From Spirochaeta sp. (lineage in GTDB: Bacteria > Spirochaetota > Spirochaetia > DSM-27196 > Alkalispirochaetaceae), in assembly GCA_007130865.1 (NCBI GenBank), contig SLRR01000141.1, positions 1-40,343 on the forward strand: DNA of 40,343 bases. The letters run 5' to 3'. This document shows positions 16,173 through 24,658 of this stretch, piece by piece. Below the pieces are notes generated by a model that worked only from the letters and a program-made list of their open reading frames with translations, was not told the origin of the DNA and did not search any database. Numbering within the stretch: the first letter of the stretch is position 1; every line of letters begins with the position of its first letter. The position numbers were made by a program, and so were the translations under genes.

Positions 16173-17174
16173 GTGAAAAAGTTCCTGAACGATCCTGACG
16201 ATCTTGTTCGTGAGTCGCTGGCCGGTCTCGAAGCAGCGCACGGGGGCATCCTTCGCGTCCAGGTCGACCCGCTCTTTGTTGTCCGACGTGACGCTCCGGT
16301 GCCGGGCAAGGTTGGAGTTGTCTCCGGCGGTGGCAGCGGACACGAGCCGATGCACGGAGGGTTCGTCGGTCCGGGCATGCTCGACGCAGCGTGCCCCGGA
16401 GCGATCTTCACGTCGCCCACGCCGGACCAGATCGAATCCGCGTCGCGAGCGGTGGATAGCGGCAAAGGCGTGCTCCACCTCGTGAAGAATTACACCGGCG
16501 ACGTGCTCAACTTTGAGACCGCCCGCGAGTTGTGTGAAGCCCAGGGTATACCCGTCGAGGCGGTCCTGATCGACGACGACGTGGCGGTAAAGGATAGCTT
16601 GTATACTGCCGGTCGTCGCGGCGTCGGGGCGACCGTCCTGATCGAGAAGATCGTCGGTGCCGCCGCTGAACGGGGCTGGTTGCTTCCGGACCTGGCAGCC
16701 CTGGCACGCGCTCTCAACGAGGAGAGCCGATCGATCGGGATCGCGCTGTCCAGTTGTGTTGTCCCCGGCGCGGGGAAGGCGACGTTCAACCTGGGACCGG
16801 AGGAAATAGAACTCGGTATCGGGATCCACGGGGAACCCGGGCGGGAACGTACCGCGATCAAGCCCGCCCGGGAACTGGTGGAGTACATGATCGACGCGGT
16901 TTTCACGGATCGACCCTTGAACCGGGGAGATGAGACGATCGTGATGGTAAACGGTATGGGAGGTACACCGTTGATCGAACTGTACCTCCTCTTCGGCGAA
17001 GTACAGCGGATATTTCGGGACCGGGGCGTGCGCATCGCGCGCAGTCTTGTGGGTAACTATATTACTTCACTGGAGATGCAGGGGTGTTCGCTCACCGTTC
17101 TTCGGTGTAACGGTGAGACTTTCCGGCTTTGGGACGATCCGGTTCGGACCGCCGGTCTTCGTTGGGGAGTATAA
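16173..17174 (+). CDS. dhaK: Dihydroxyacetone kinase subunit DhaK
   Basis: DhaK binds dihydroxyacetone covalently and receives phosphate from DhaL. The 333-residue length fits the PTS-dependent form. H219 in GIHGEPG is the residue that forms the hemiaminal with the substrate. H57 (in SGGGSGHEP) and D110 (in NYTGD) match the acid-base pair of the E. coli enzyme (H56, D109). The start is GTG 16173, after a G-rich stretch. dhaL follows with a five-base gap. The whole dha set is on one transcript, and no glycerol dehydrogenase is adjacent, so the source of dihydroxyacetone is not shown here. Confidence 0.93.
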   Translation: MKKFLNDPDDLVRESLAGLEAAHGGILRVQVDPLFVVRRDAPVPGKVGVVSGGGSGHEPMHGGFVGPGMLDAACPGAIFTSPTPDQIESASRAVDSGKGVLHLVKNYTGDVLNFETARELCEAQGIPVEAVLIDDDVAVKDSLYTAGRRGVGATVLIEKIVGAAAERGWLLPDLAALARALNEESRSIGIALSSCVVPGAGKATFNLGPEEIELGIGIHGEPGRERTAIKPARELVEYMIDAVFTDRPLNRGDETIVMVNGMGGTPLIELYLLFGEVQRIFRDRGVRIARSLVGNYITSLEMQGCSLTVLRCNGETFRLWDDPVRTAGLRWGV

Positions 17175-17179
17175 GGCCG

Positions 17180-17806
17180 ATGATTTCGCTCGCGCAGATC
17201 TGTACCTGGGCAACCACGCTGAGGACTGTTTTTATCGATAACCGGGAGTATCTGACCGAGTTGGACTCCGCGATCGGTGACGCGGACCACGGGATAAACA
17301 TGGCCCGCGGTTTCACCGCGGTAGCGACAGCACTCGAGGATGACGTTCCCGGCGATATCGGGGCAGCGCTCAAGATCATTTCCATGACCCTGATCAAGAA
17401 CGTAGGCGGCGCGTCGGGTCCGTTGTACGGCACCTTTTTTCTCAAAGCCTCGCTACCGTGCATGGGCAGGGACGCGATCGGCGTGGATGACCTGGTTCTG
17501 CTCGTGCGGGAAGGTGTGAAGGGTATCCGGCAGCGGGGAAAAGCGGTGCCCGGCGACAAGACGATGGTGGACGCCTGGGAACCGGCCCTGGCGGCGATGA
17601 CCGACGCGCGTTCCCGCGGTGGAGACATTGAGGCGGTGCTGATTGCGGCGGCCCGGGCTGCCGCGGAAGGCCGGGACGCTACGATTCCCATGCTGGCGCG
17701 AAAAGGAAGGGCGAGTTATCTCGGTGAACGCAGTCGCGGCCACCAGGATCCGGGGGCGACCTCGACGGCGCTTATTCTGGCGACGGCACGGGACACTCTC
17801 GTGTAG
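17180..17806 (+). CDS. dhaL: Dihydroxyacetone kinase ADP-binding subunit DhaL
   Basis: DhaL carries a tightly bound ADP that is phosphorylated by DhaM and passes phosphate to dihydroxyacetone on DhaK. From ATG 17180 it has 208 residues. The Mg-binding aspartates D29, D34 and D36 sit in DSAIGDADHG, matching D30/D35/D37 of E. coli. The nucleotide loop (GGASGPLYG), KTMVDAWEPA and the lid motif GRASYLGERS are all present. The frame is open further upstream, overlapping dhaK, but those residues have no family counterpart. Size and the neighbouring dhaM show this is the PEP-dependent type, not the ATP-dependent single-chain kinase. Confidence 0.93.
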   Translation: MISLAQICTWATTLRTVFIDNREYLTELDSAIGDADHGINMARGFTAVATALEDDVPGDIGAALKIISMTLIKNVGGASGPLYGTFFLKASLPCMGRDAIGVDDLVLLVREGVKGIRQRGKAVPGDKTMVDAWEPALAAMTDARSRGGDIEAVLIAAARAAAEGRDATIPMLARKGRASYLGERSRGHQDPGATSTALILATARDTLV

Positions 17807-17870
17807 TTACAGCGGTCGGATCGATCCGGACGGTGCCCGCGTACCCGGTTGAAGCAAGAGGTGTAAAAAT

Positions 17871-20426
17871 ATGGTAGGGCTGGTTGTCGTATCTCATAGC
17901 AGGGCGTTGGCTGAAGCGGTGGTGAGTCTCGCCGGTGGTCTGAGTGAACAAGAGATCCCGATCGCCGTTGCCGGAGGCGCCGGCGCGGATCACCGGGAAC
18001 TCGGTACGGACGCGACGGATATCATAGCGGCGATCCGTCGAGTGGACTCACCGGACGGCACGTTGATCGTGGTGGATCTCGGCAGCGCCGTGCTGAGTGC
18101 GGAGACGGCGATCGACCTTCTGCAGTACGACCTTACCGGACCGGCCCGGGTCGTTCCCGCGCCGCTTGTGGAGGGCGTTATCGCCGCGGCCGTGCAGATC
18201 GGTCTCGGTTCTTCTCTGGATGCCGTTGCAGCGGAAGCGAACCGGGCGCTACTTCCAAAGCAGAGTCACCTGAAAGACTCCCTGCCGCAAACGGGGCTGC
18301 CCGCGGCGGATCGTGCCGGGTGTTCCGACGCCAACGAGGAAGAGTGGCTTGTCGGGAGGTTTCCCGTAAACACCACCTACGGGTTGCATGCGCGGCCGGC
18401 CGCGCGGATAGCCTGGATCGCGGGGACCTACGATGCGCGCGGCGAGATCCGACATCCTGGTCGCGACTCGGCATGGGTGAACGCAGCAAGCCTCAACCGG
18501 ATCGCAACGTTGCAGGTGCTGCGCGGGGAGGAGTTTGAGATTCGCTTTTCCGGCCCGGAAGCTGCGGAGGCTCTGGATGCGGTGGTCGCGCTGGCGGCGG
18601 AAAACCTCGGTGAGAGCAGTTACCGACCGGTTCCGGATGAGCCGCCACCGCTGATGGGGCTTTCCCGTTCTCCCGACGTGTTCCAGGGCGTTCCCGCGGC
18701 GCCGGGTGTCGCTGTGGGCAAACTCGTTCCCCTGGGTCTGCCGCGGGCGTTTCCGGACCGCGGAGCTGATCCGGGTCCGGCTGCCCGCTCGACACCTCCC
18801 AACGTCGCGGACGTGCGCCGCGCCTTTCGTGACGTGCGGAGGACGATCACCCTCGTTTCCGCTGAACTACGCCAGGAGGCTTCGGAGGCGTTCGCCGACG
18901 GTCGCGGAGAAGCCGGAGAGATCATCGAGGCACAAGCCGTGCTGCTGAGCGATCCTGAACTGCTCCGTCTCGCCGTCACGAATCACGCGCGGTACGAACT
19001 AGAACCTCTCGAGGCGTTCTGGCGCGCTGCGGAGGAGATCTCCCGGGAATACCGCGCCATGGACGACGAGTACATGAGGGGGCGCGCTATCGATGTTCTT
19101 GACGTGGCGATACGGCTGATTTCCCGACTGGCTCCCGAAGCGGTGGAGCAACCGGAAATTCCGGAGGAACCGTCGATCCTCCTCGTTGAGGAATTACTCC
19201 CGTCCCTGGTGATTGACCTCGATCCGGACCGGATCATCGGGGTGGTCACCCTGGCGGGTTCCGCCTCGTCGCACGCGGCCATTATCGCTCGGGGGGCGGA
19301 GATTCCCATGGTCGCTGCCGTTCCACTCCCGAAAGGGTGGCAGGAATCGATGGCGGGCAGGGATGTGATCCTGGACGGAGATTCCGGTACCGTTCGGATA
19401 TCCCCGCCCCATGCTGAGATGGAATCGATCAGGGAAACGCTGTACCGGGAAGCGCGCCGCCGGGAGATCGCACGCCGACAGGCTCAGTCTCCGGCCTTGC
19501 TTCGGGATGGTTTCAACGTGCCGGTTCTCGCGAACGTGGCCACGCTCGCCGATGCACGGCGGGCCGCGTTGAATGGAGCCGACGGGGTAGGCCTGTTGCG
19601 AACGGAGTTCCTTTTTCTCGGTCGCAAGGTTCTGCCCGACGAGGATGAACAGCTCGCGGCCTTGCGGGAGATGACCACCCCGTTTGTAGACAAGTCGGTT
19701 ACGGTGCGACTTCTGGATATCGGTGGAGACAAAGACGTTGCAGCGTTGCGCCTGCCTCGCGAATCCAACCCCTTCCTTGGAATGAGGGGGGTGCGATTGC
19801 TCCTCCATGGCGAGTACGAGGAACTGCTGCACACACATCTACGGGCGCTCTTACGTCTGGCTGCGGATCGCCCGATCCAACTGATGGTTCCTATGGTCTC
19901 CCTCGTGGAGGAAGTACGCTCTATTCGGTCGCACCTTGTGATCGTCCGGGATGAACTTCTTCGCGCCGGTATCGCCCATGGGTGGCCTGTTGATCTGGGA
20001 ATCATGGTGGAGACACCGGCGGCAGCGTTCATGGCGGAACGGCTGGCCCGGATCGTGGACTTTTTCAGTATCGGCACCAACGACCTCACACAGTATGTGA
20101 TGGCGGCGGAACGGGGAAACAGCGCTCTGGACGCTCTCGACGACAGTCTGCATCCGGCGGTTCTGGCGGCGATTCGCGCTACCGTGAAAGGAGCCGATTC
20201 CCGTGGCGTGCCGGTAAGCCTGTGCGGTGAAGTCGGGGCGGATAACGATGCGTTGCCGGTAATGCTGGGTCTGGGCGTCCAGCAGCTGAGTGTAAATCCG
20301 GCTGCGGTGGTCTCCGTGAAAGAGCGGATCCGGATGCTGACATGGGAAGATTGTCGACGCCGGGCACGCCTGGCCGCAACCTGCGACGTAGCCGGCGCGG
20401 TACGCCGGAGCGCTTCGATGCGGTAG
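17871..20426 (+). CDS. dhaM: DhaM-HPr-Enzyme I fusion, PEP-dependent phosphoryl donor
   Basis: The 851-residue protein joins three PTS modules. Residues 1-130 are the DhaM EIIA-like domain (phospho-His9 in VVSHS, and GSAVLSAETA at 71-80). About 160-245 is HPr, with H173 in GLHARPA. About 266-845 is a full-length Enzyme I: phospho-His468 in GSASSHAA, R577 in LLRTEF, R613 in VRLLDIGGD, and catalytic C785 in SLCGE. E. coli DhaM has a truncated Enzyme I part and needs the general PTS; here the PEP-binding barrel looks complete, so the chain could take phosphate directly from PEP to DhaL. The ribosome site AGAGGT precedes ATG 17871; the gap from dhaL is 64 bases. Residues 130-160 and 250-270 look like linkers. 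Confidence 0.92.
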   Translation: MVGLVVVSHSRALAEAVVSLAGGLSEQEIPIAVAGGAGADHRELGTDATDIIAAIRRVDSPDGTLIVVDLGSAVLSAETAIDLLQYDLTGPARVVPAPLVEGVIAAAVQIGLGSSLDAVAAEANRALLPKQSHLKDSLPQTGLPAADRAGCSDANEEEWLVGRFPVNTTYGLHARPAARIAWIAGTYDARGEIRHPGRDSAWVNAASLNRIATLQVLRGEEFEIRFSGPEAAEALDAVVALAAENLGESSYRPVPDEPPPLMGLSRSPDVFQGVPAAPGVAVGKLVPLGLPRAFPDRGADPGPAARSTPPNVADVRRAFRDVRRTITLVSAELRQEASEAFADGRGEAGEIIEAQAVLLSDPELLRLAVTNHARYELEPLEAFWRAAEEISREYRAMDDEYMRGRAIDVLDVAIRLISRLAPEAVEQPEIPEEPSILLVEELLPSLVIDLDPDRIIGVVTLAGSASSHAAIIARGAEIPMVAAVPLPKGWQESMAGRDVILDGDSGTVRISPPHAEMESIRETLYREARRREIARRQAQSPALLRDGFNVPVLANVATLADARRAALNGADGVGLLRTEFLFLGRKVLPDEDEQLAALREMTTPFVDKSVTVRLLDIGGDKDVAALRLPRESNPFLGMRGVRLLLHGEYEELLHTHLRALLRLAADRPIQLMVPMVSLVEEVRSIRSHLVIVRDELLRAGIAHGWPVDLGIMVETPAAAFMAERLARIVDFFSIGTNDLTQYVMAAERGNSALDALDDSLHPAVLAAIRATVKGADSRGVPVSLCGEVGADNDALPVMLGLGVQQLSVNPAAVVSVKERIRMLTWEDCRRRARLAATCDVAGAVRRSASMR

Positions 20427-20460
20427 AGGCGTGTCCGGCGCGCAGAGCGGAATCGATCGA

Positions 20461-23007
20461 TCAGCTCTTTTCCGCGATGATCCGTAACACGTCCTCCAGG
20501 GTGAGTTCCTTTGCCTTTTCCGGATCGCGGTACTCCTCGGGGAGGGAGACGTTCTTGGTCCCGGCCTTGATGTATGGTCCGTACCGTCCGTCGTAGATCG
20601 CTATCTTGCGGTTCTTTCCCGGGTCCTGCCCCAGGTCCTTGAGTACCTGAGCGCCACGACGGCCGCCTTTTTTCTCCTCTGCCAGGAGCTCCAGCGCACG
20701 GTCCAGCTCAATCGTGTACACGTCGTCGTCCTTTTTCAGAGAGCGGAACTCCTTGTCGCACACAACGAACGGTCCGAAGCGTCCGATGTTGGCTACCACG
20801 TCCTCCCCCGTTTCCGGGTGCTTGCCCAATGTGCGGGGCAGGCTCAGAAGTCGGAGCGCCAGGTCCAGCGATACTTCCGAGGGGCGTACCCCCTTCGGCA
20901 GGCTCGCGCGTTTTGGTTTCTCCCCGTCTTCCCGGTCACTCTCTCCGAGTTGAACGTACGGTCCGAAACGACCTGTAAGGCAGTATATGTTCAGACCCGT
21001 CTCAGGATCGCGGCCGATCGGTTCCGGTCCCTTCTTCTGGATCTCGATGAGCTCCGCTATGTCATCCTCGGTCAGGTCCGCCGGGGCGTACTCTTCCGGT
21101 ATCGATGCATGGATCGCTTCATCGCCTTCGTGGTGGATTATGTACGGTCCGTAACGCCCGACTTTTACGGTCTGGTGCTCGCGAAGCTGGGGAAGAGCGA
21201 TGCTCCGGGATGCTTCCGGTTTTATCTCGCTCTCCCGTTTCTCCACGTTTTTTCGGAGGCCCTTCTCTCCCAGGTAGAACTCTTCCAGATAGGCGAGGGA
21301 GTCGCGGGAACCTTCAGCGATCTCGTCCAGGGCGGTCTCCATATCACGGGTGAAACTGTACTTTACCAGTTCCTGAAAGTGTGTTTCCAGCAGTTGCACC
21401 ACCGCCATGCCGGTGAACGTTGGAATCAGCGCTTTGTCCTGGCGCCGAATGTATCCCCGTTCGTAGAGGGTAGCGATGATCGAAGCGTACGTGGACGGCC
21501 GGCCGATGCCCTGTTTCTCCAGCTGCTGTACGAGAGTCGCCTCGGTATAGCGCGCCGGTGGTTTCGTCTCGTGCCGGTCGGGGTTCAGTTCCCTGGCTTC
21601 TACCGTGTCGTCTACGGCCAGCGGCGGCAGAAGAACTTCCTTGTCTTCCAGTGCAGCTTCCGGGTTGTCGCGACCCTCCACGTAGACCCGGAGGAAACCG
21701 GGAAACAGAATGCGGTTGCCCCTGGCGCTGAACAGGGCGTCCCCCACCACGATCGTGACGTTAACCGATTGCTTTTGAGCGTCCGCCATCTGGCTTGCCA
21801 TCGTCCGTTTCCAGATCAGTTCGTAGAGGGAGCGCTCGCGGCCGGTCAGGTCGGTCTCATCCGGACGACGAAATGTGTCGCCTGCGGGGCGGATCGCCTC
21901 GTGCGCTTCCTGGGCTCCGGCGGAGGATCCGTATTTCCGGTCCCCTTCCGCCAGGAACTCTTCACCGTAGAGGTCCCGTATCTGGTTTCGCGCGGCCTGT
22001 ACCGCTTCAGAGGAGAGCGTGGGGCTGTCGGTCCGCATGTAGGTGATGTACCCCTCTTCGTACAGGCGCTGCGCGGTACGCATCGTCTCGCGGGCGCTGA
22101 GGCCGAGCTTTCGGTTCCCCTCCTGCTGAAGCGTCGATGTAATGAACGGCGGTGCCGGCCGTGATACCATGTCCCGCGTTTTCAGGTCCGATACGCGCCA
22201 CGTCCCGCTCTGCAGGTCCCGGGAAAGCTGTTGCGCCTGGTCCGCGTTCAACTGAATCACCCCGTCGCCCTTGAGCGTTCCCGTGGCGGGATCGAAGTCG
22301 CGACCGGTGGCCACGCGATCGCCCTGGTACTCCACCAGCCGCGCTTCGAAGCGGGGCGTCTCACCGGGCTTCTCCAGAACCGCCAGGAGATCCCAGTACT
22401 CGGAAGAAACAAACCGGATCCGTTCACGCTCGCGTTCCACAATCATGCGCAGCCCCGGAGACTGAACTCGTCCCGCGGAGAGACCGTAGGCGACTTTCTT
22501 CCAGATCAGCGGCGAGAGCGTATAACCGTACAGCCGGTCCAGTACTCGGCGTGTTTCCTGAGCCCGAACAAGTTTAAGGTCCACCGCGCGATAGTTGTCC
22601 AGGGCGTGCTGAATCGCCGTTTTCGTGATCTCGTGAAAGACCATGCGCCGGATCGGGACTCTTGGCTTGAGCACCTCCAGGAGGTGCCAGGAGATGCTTT
22701 CACCTTCACGGTCCTCGTCGGTGGCGAGGTACACTACCGACGCTTTTTTAAGCTGCTCCTTCAGGTGCCGGATAACCTTGGCTTTTCCCTTGGGCGTCAC
22801 GTAGAGGGGCGTGAACCCGTTGTCAACGTTGATCGCGAGTCGCGCCCAGGGCTCCTTCTTGTAGCGCGCCGGTATCTCTGAGGCCGACTGGGGCAGGTCC
22901 CGTACATGTCCGATGCTTGCTTCCACCACGAAATCCCCGGGCAGAAAGCGCTTGATTGTGCGTGCTTTCGTGGGTGACTCAACTATTACCAGCGCGGTCT
23001 CTTTCAT
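20461..23007 (-). CDS. topA: DNA topoisomerase I
   Basis: This type IA topoisomerase (848 residues) relaxes negative supercoils. The TOPRIM domain has E10 (VIVESPTKA) and D97-E98-D99. The catalytic tyrosine is Y323 in YITYMRTDS, with R325, matching E. coli Y319/R321. The core ends near 580. The tail has no paired-cysteine zinc fingers; instead about four topoisomerase C-terminal repeats carry the motif GR-F/Y-GP-Y/F-I/V (near 618, 679, 742 and 808), a layout known in other bacteria. GAGAGGA precedes ATG 23007. A TTGACG hexamer on the minus strand (plus 23051-23056) may be its -35 box. Its 3' end converges with dhaM, 34 bases apart. Confidence 0.95.
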   Translation of the reverse strand: MKETALVIVESPTKARTIKRFLPGDFVVEASIGHVRDLPQSASEIPARYKKEPWARLAINVDNGFTPLYVTPKGKAKVIRHLKEQLKKASVVYLATDEDREGESISWHLLEVLKPRVPIRRMVFHEITKTAIQHALDNYRAVDLKLVRAQETRRVLDRLYGYTLSPLIWKKVAYGLSAGRVQSPGLRMIVERERERIRFVSSEYWDLLAVLEKPGETPRFEARLVEYQGDRVATGRDFDPATGTLKGDGVIQLNADQAQQLSRDLQSGTWRVSDLKTRDMVSRPAPPFITSTLQQEGNRKLGLSARETMRTAQRLYEEGYITYMRTDSPTLSSEAVQAARNQIRDLYGEEFLAEGDRKYGSSAGAQEAHEAIRPAGDTFRRPDETDLTGRERSLYELIWKRTMASQMADAQKQSVNVTIVVGDALFSARGNRILFPGFLRVYVEGRDNPEAALEDKEVLLPPLAVDDTVEARELNPDRHETKPPARYTEATLVQQLEKQGIGRPSTYASIIATLYERGYIRRQDKALIPTFTGMAVVQLLETHFQELVKYSFTRDMETALDEIAEGSRDSLAYLEEFYLGEKGLRKNVEKRESEIKPEASRSIALPQLREHQTVKVGRYGPYIIHHEGDEAIHASIPEEYAPADLTEDDIAELIEIQKKGPEPIGRDPETGLNIYCLTGRFGPYVQLGESDREDGEKPKRASLPKGVRPSEVSLDLALRLLSLPRTLGKHPETGEDVVANIGRFGPFVVCDKEFRSLKKDDDVYTIELDRALELLAEEKKGGRRGAQVLKDLGQDPGKNRKIAIYDGRYGPYIKAGTKNVSLPEEYRDPEKAKELTLEDVLRIIAEKS

Positions 23008-23075
23008 ATTTTTCCTCTCCGGCCGAATGTTCGATGATGCGATATCACTTCGTCAAGGATCCGTGCACCCCAGGA

Positions 23076-23116
23076 ATTCTCAAAATGAAGGGACTGCGCC
23101 CCTTCATTTTGAGAAT
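23076..23116. repeat. Perfect 17-bp inverted repeat upstream of topA
   Basis: The arms 23076-23092 (ATTCTCAAAATGAAGGG) and 23100-23116 are exact reverse complements around the 7-base centre ACTGCGC. The arms are AT-rich against a GC-rich background. The element lies in the 213-bp region between topA (minus) and rpoZ (plus), about 20 bp upstream of the possible topA -35 box. No T-tract follows on either strand, so it is not an ordinary terminator. It could be an operator, a stable RNA hairpin or one copy of a dispersed repeat. Confidence 0.85.
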
Positions 23117-23173
23117 ACGCCACCAAAACGTAGGAACGAAGCAGAATCAAACGTTCTCGGCGCCCCGTTATGC

Positions 23174-23203
23174 TTGCGTCGCATTCCGTTTCTGCGATAT
23201 ATT
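23174..23203 (+). promoter_or_regulatory. Promoter of the rpoZ-like gene
   Basis: TTGCGT (23174-23179), an 18-bp spacer and TATATT (23198-23203) predict a start near 23210. The ribosome site GGAGG (23212-23216) then follows almost at once, giving an 11-base leader before ATG 23221. Confidence 0.6.
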
Positions 23204-23220
23204 TCGCATACGGAGGCATC

Positions 23221-23436
23221 ATGGCAATACCCCTCGACCGTCTTATTCAGGATGATCGGAATATATACGAGCTTACTGTCGCGGTTATTCGGCGCGCCCA
23301 CCAGATCGGCGAGATCCGTCGCGCCTTCAGTTCTGATGAACATGGAAGCGTCAATGACAACGGCGAGAAGGTCGTCACCCAGGCGATCAACGAGATTCTG
23401 GACGACACAGTACACTTCGAACTTCTGGAAGACTGA
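23221..23436 (+). CDS. rpoZ: Probable RNA polymerase omega subunit
   Basis: From ATG 23221, with a GGAGG site four bases upstream, the protein has 71 residues. The order of features matches omega: an N-terminal lead (PLDRLI), a helix with NIYELTVAVIRRAHQI (like the N-R/Y-L-x(4)-A-x-RA-x-Q core), then EKVVTQAINEIL, the counterpart of the K-x-x-x-x-A-L-x-E-I helix. The tail is acidic. Omega stabilises the beta-prime subunit. The frame is open 51 bases further upstream, but that part overlaps the promoter. A small terminator follows. The identification is by motif order only, since omega is poorly conserved. Confidence 0.72.
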   Translation: MAIPLDRLIQDDRNIYELTVAVIRRAHQIGEIRRAFSSDEHGSVNDNGEKVVTQAINEILDDTVHFELLED

Positions 23437-23446
23437 TCCGGAGACG

Positions 23447-23475
23447 TGCGCACCGTTCCGGTGCGTAGCATTTTT
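23447..23475 (+). terminator. Rho-independent terminator after rpoZ
   Basis: CGCACCG (23449-23455) and CGGTGCG (23459-23465) form a 7-bp stem with a TTC loop, extendable by a GU and a TA pair, then TAGCA and TTTTT (23471-23475). The T-run is displaced by five bases from the stem, so efficiency may be modest. Confidence 0.6.
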
Positions 23476-23487
23476 ACGCAACATAGT

Positions 23488-24426
23488 ATGAAGACCGCTC
23501 TCGTTCTGTTTGGTGCTACCGCGTCCGGCAAGACCGCGGCGCTGTCGCGGGTGTTCAGGGAACACCCTGATCTGGCCGAACAGGTAGAGTTGTTGTCCGC
23601 GGATTCACGCCAGGTGTACCGGTGGCTGGACATAGGTACGGCGAAACCCTCCGGGGCTGAACGGACTGATCCACCTCTCCATCTGGTGGATTTTCTGGAT
23701 CCCCGGGAAGCGTTCGACCTGGGAACGTTCGTGCACGCCTGCGATCAACTGGTCCCGGAGATCCGCCGGCGGAACCGACTTCCGGTGATCACCGGTGGTA
23801 CCGCATTCTACATAAAGGGATATCTTTACGGTCTTCCCGAGACGCCGCCTGCTTCGGTGGAGGTGCGGGAGCAACTGCGCAAGCGCGCTCACACCGATGG
23901 CCTGCACACGCTGCGGGATGAACTGCTTCGAGTAGACCCGGAGAGTGCCCGCCGGATCGGAGAAAACGATGAATATCGAATTCTGCGCGCTCTCGAAGTA
24001 TTCCGTTCTACCGGGCGTCCCCGATCCGCGTTTACGGAACCCCACACGGTCCGACCCGGACTCGACGTGCTGCTGATAGGATTGCGCCGGGACCGGGAGG
24101 ACCTGTATCGCCGCATAAACGCCCGGGTGGAAGCGATGTTCGAGGCGGGGCTGCCCCGGGAGGTGGAGGAGCAGTACCGGCGAGGGTACCGCCCCGAGGA
24201 TCCGGGATTGCGAACGATCGGGTACCGGGAGTTTTTCGAGATCGATCACCGGCCTCCCTGGTCGCCGGAGAGCCTGCCGCTTATCCGGGATCGGATCGCC
24301 CGTAACACACGGCATTACGCGCGGCGCCAGGAGATCTTCTTCCGACAACTTCCGGAAATCCGGTGGATCGACGCCGAGGACACGGAAAGCCTGGCCGTCG
24401 CGATCGAGGAGGCGATTCAGGGGTGA
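23488..24426 (+). CDS. miaA: tRNA dimethylallyltransferase
   Basis: MiaA transfers a dimethylallyl group to N6 of A37 in tRNAs reading UNN codons, beside the anticodon. The 312-residue protein has the P-loop GATASGKT (9-16), the LLSADSRQVYRWLDIGTAKP segment with the catalytic Asp, and the DFLDP and TGGTAFYIKG motifs. RRNTRHYARRQ-type basic residues near the C-terminus (about 270-285) contact tRNA. I start at ATG 23488; upstream codons would fall inside the terminator hairpin. No good ribosome site or promoter is visible just before it. The downstream neighbour has its own promoter. Confidence 0.93.
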   Translation: MKTALVLFGATASGKTAALSRVFREHPDLAEQVELLSADSRQVYRWLDIGTAKPSGAERTDPPLHLVDFLDPREAFDLGTFVHACDQLVPEIRRRNRLPVITGGTAFYIKGYLYGLPETPPASVEVREQLRKRAHTDGLHTLRDELLRVDPESARRIGENDEYRILRALEVFRSTGRPRSAFTEPHTVRPGLDVLLIGLRRDREDLYRRINARVEAMFEAGLPREVEEQYRRGYRPEDPGLRTIGYREFFEIDHRPPWSPESLPLIRDRIARNTRHYARRQEIFFRQLPEIRWIDAEDTESLAVAIEEAIQG

Positions 24427-24452
24427 CCGGTCAGGATCGCACGGCGAACGCC

Positions 24453-24481
24453 TTGACAGGCGCCGGTCGTTTCAGCATACT
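24453..24481 (+). promoter_or_regulatory. Promoter of the 31-residue basic protein
   Basis: A perfect TTGACA (24453-24458), a 17-bp spacer and CATACT (24476-24481) predict a start near 24488, 38 bases before the GTG at 24526. It could also drive folP and the genes after it, because I see no terminator before folP. Confidence 0.7.
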
Positions 24482-24525
24482 GGCCGCCCGAACGTTGGTT
24501 TAACGAATCAGACAAGGAGATTATT

Positions 24526-24621
24526 GTGCCCTGCGGACGAAAGCGTAAGCGAAAAAAGATCGCGACCCATAAACGCAAGAAAAAACTGCGCAAGAACCGT
24601 CATAAAAAACGGAACCGCTGA
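24526..24621 (+). CDS. Very short basic protein of AURKAIP1/COX24 (mS38-like) type
   Basis: The frame has 31 codons from GTG 24526 to TGA 24619-24621, preceded by AAGGAG (24514-24519). About 60 percent of residues are Lys or Arg, in the pattern PCGRKRKRKKIATHKRKKKL followed by RKNRHKK. This KIATHKRKK...RKNRHKK pattern is that of short bacterial proteins assigned to the AURKAIP1/COX24 domain, whose mitochondrial relative mS38 sits in the small ribosomal subunit. A ribosomal role is therefore inferred. A near-consensus promoter and good ribosome site argue for high expression. Automatic gene callers often miss genes of this size. Confidence 0.82.
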   Translation: MPCGRKRKRKKIATHKRKKKLRKNRHKKRNR

Positions 24622-24658
24622 TCCTTAGGCTCAGTCCGTAGATTCGGTCTCGGCGGCC

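Noticed and set aside
20818-22164. A 448-codon frame antisense to topA (similar ones lie over the OmpA-like gene, ackA, ileS and hisF)
   Set aside because: All overlap fully motif-supported genes, lack family resemblance and have the skew expected of reverse-complement codons.
23076-23116. A terminator or CRISPR repeat for the 17-bp inverted repeat
   Set aside because: There is no T-tract on either strand, and no second copy or spacer array nearby.
23170-23220. Upstream extension of the rpoZ frame
   Set aside because: It would begin inside the predicted promoter; the ATG at 23221 has a GGAGG site at proper spacing.
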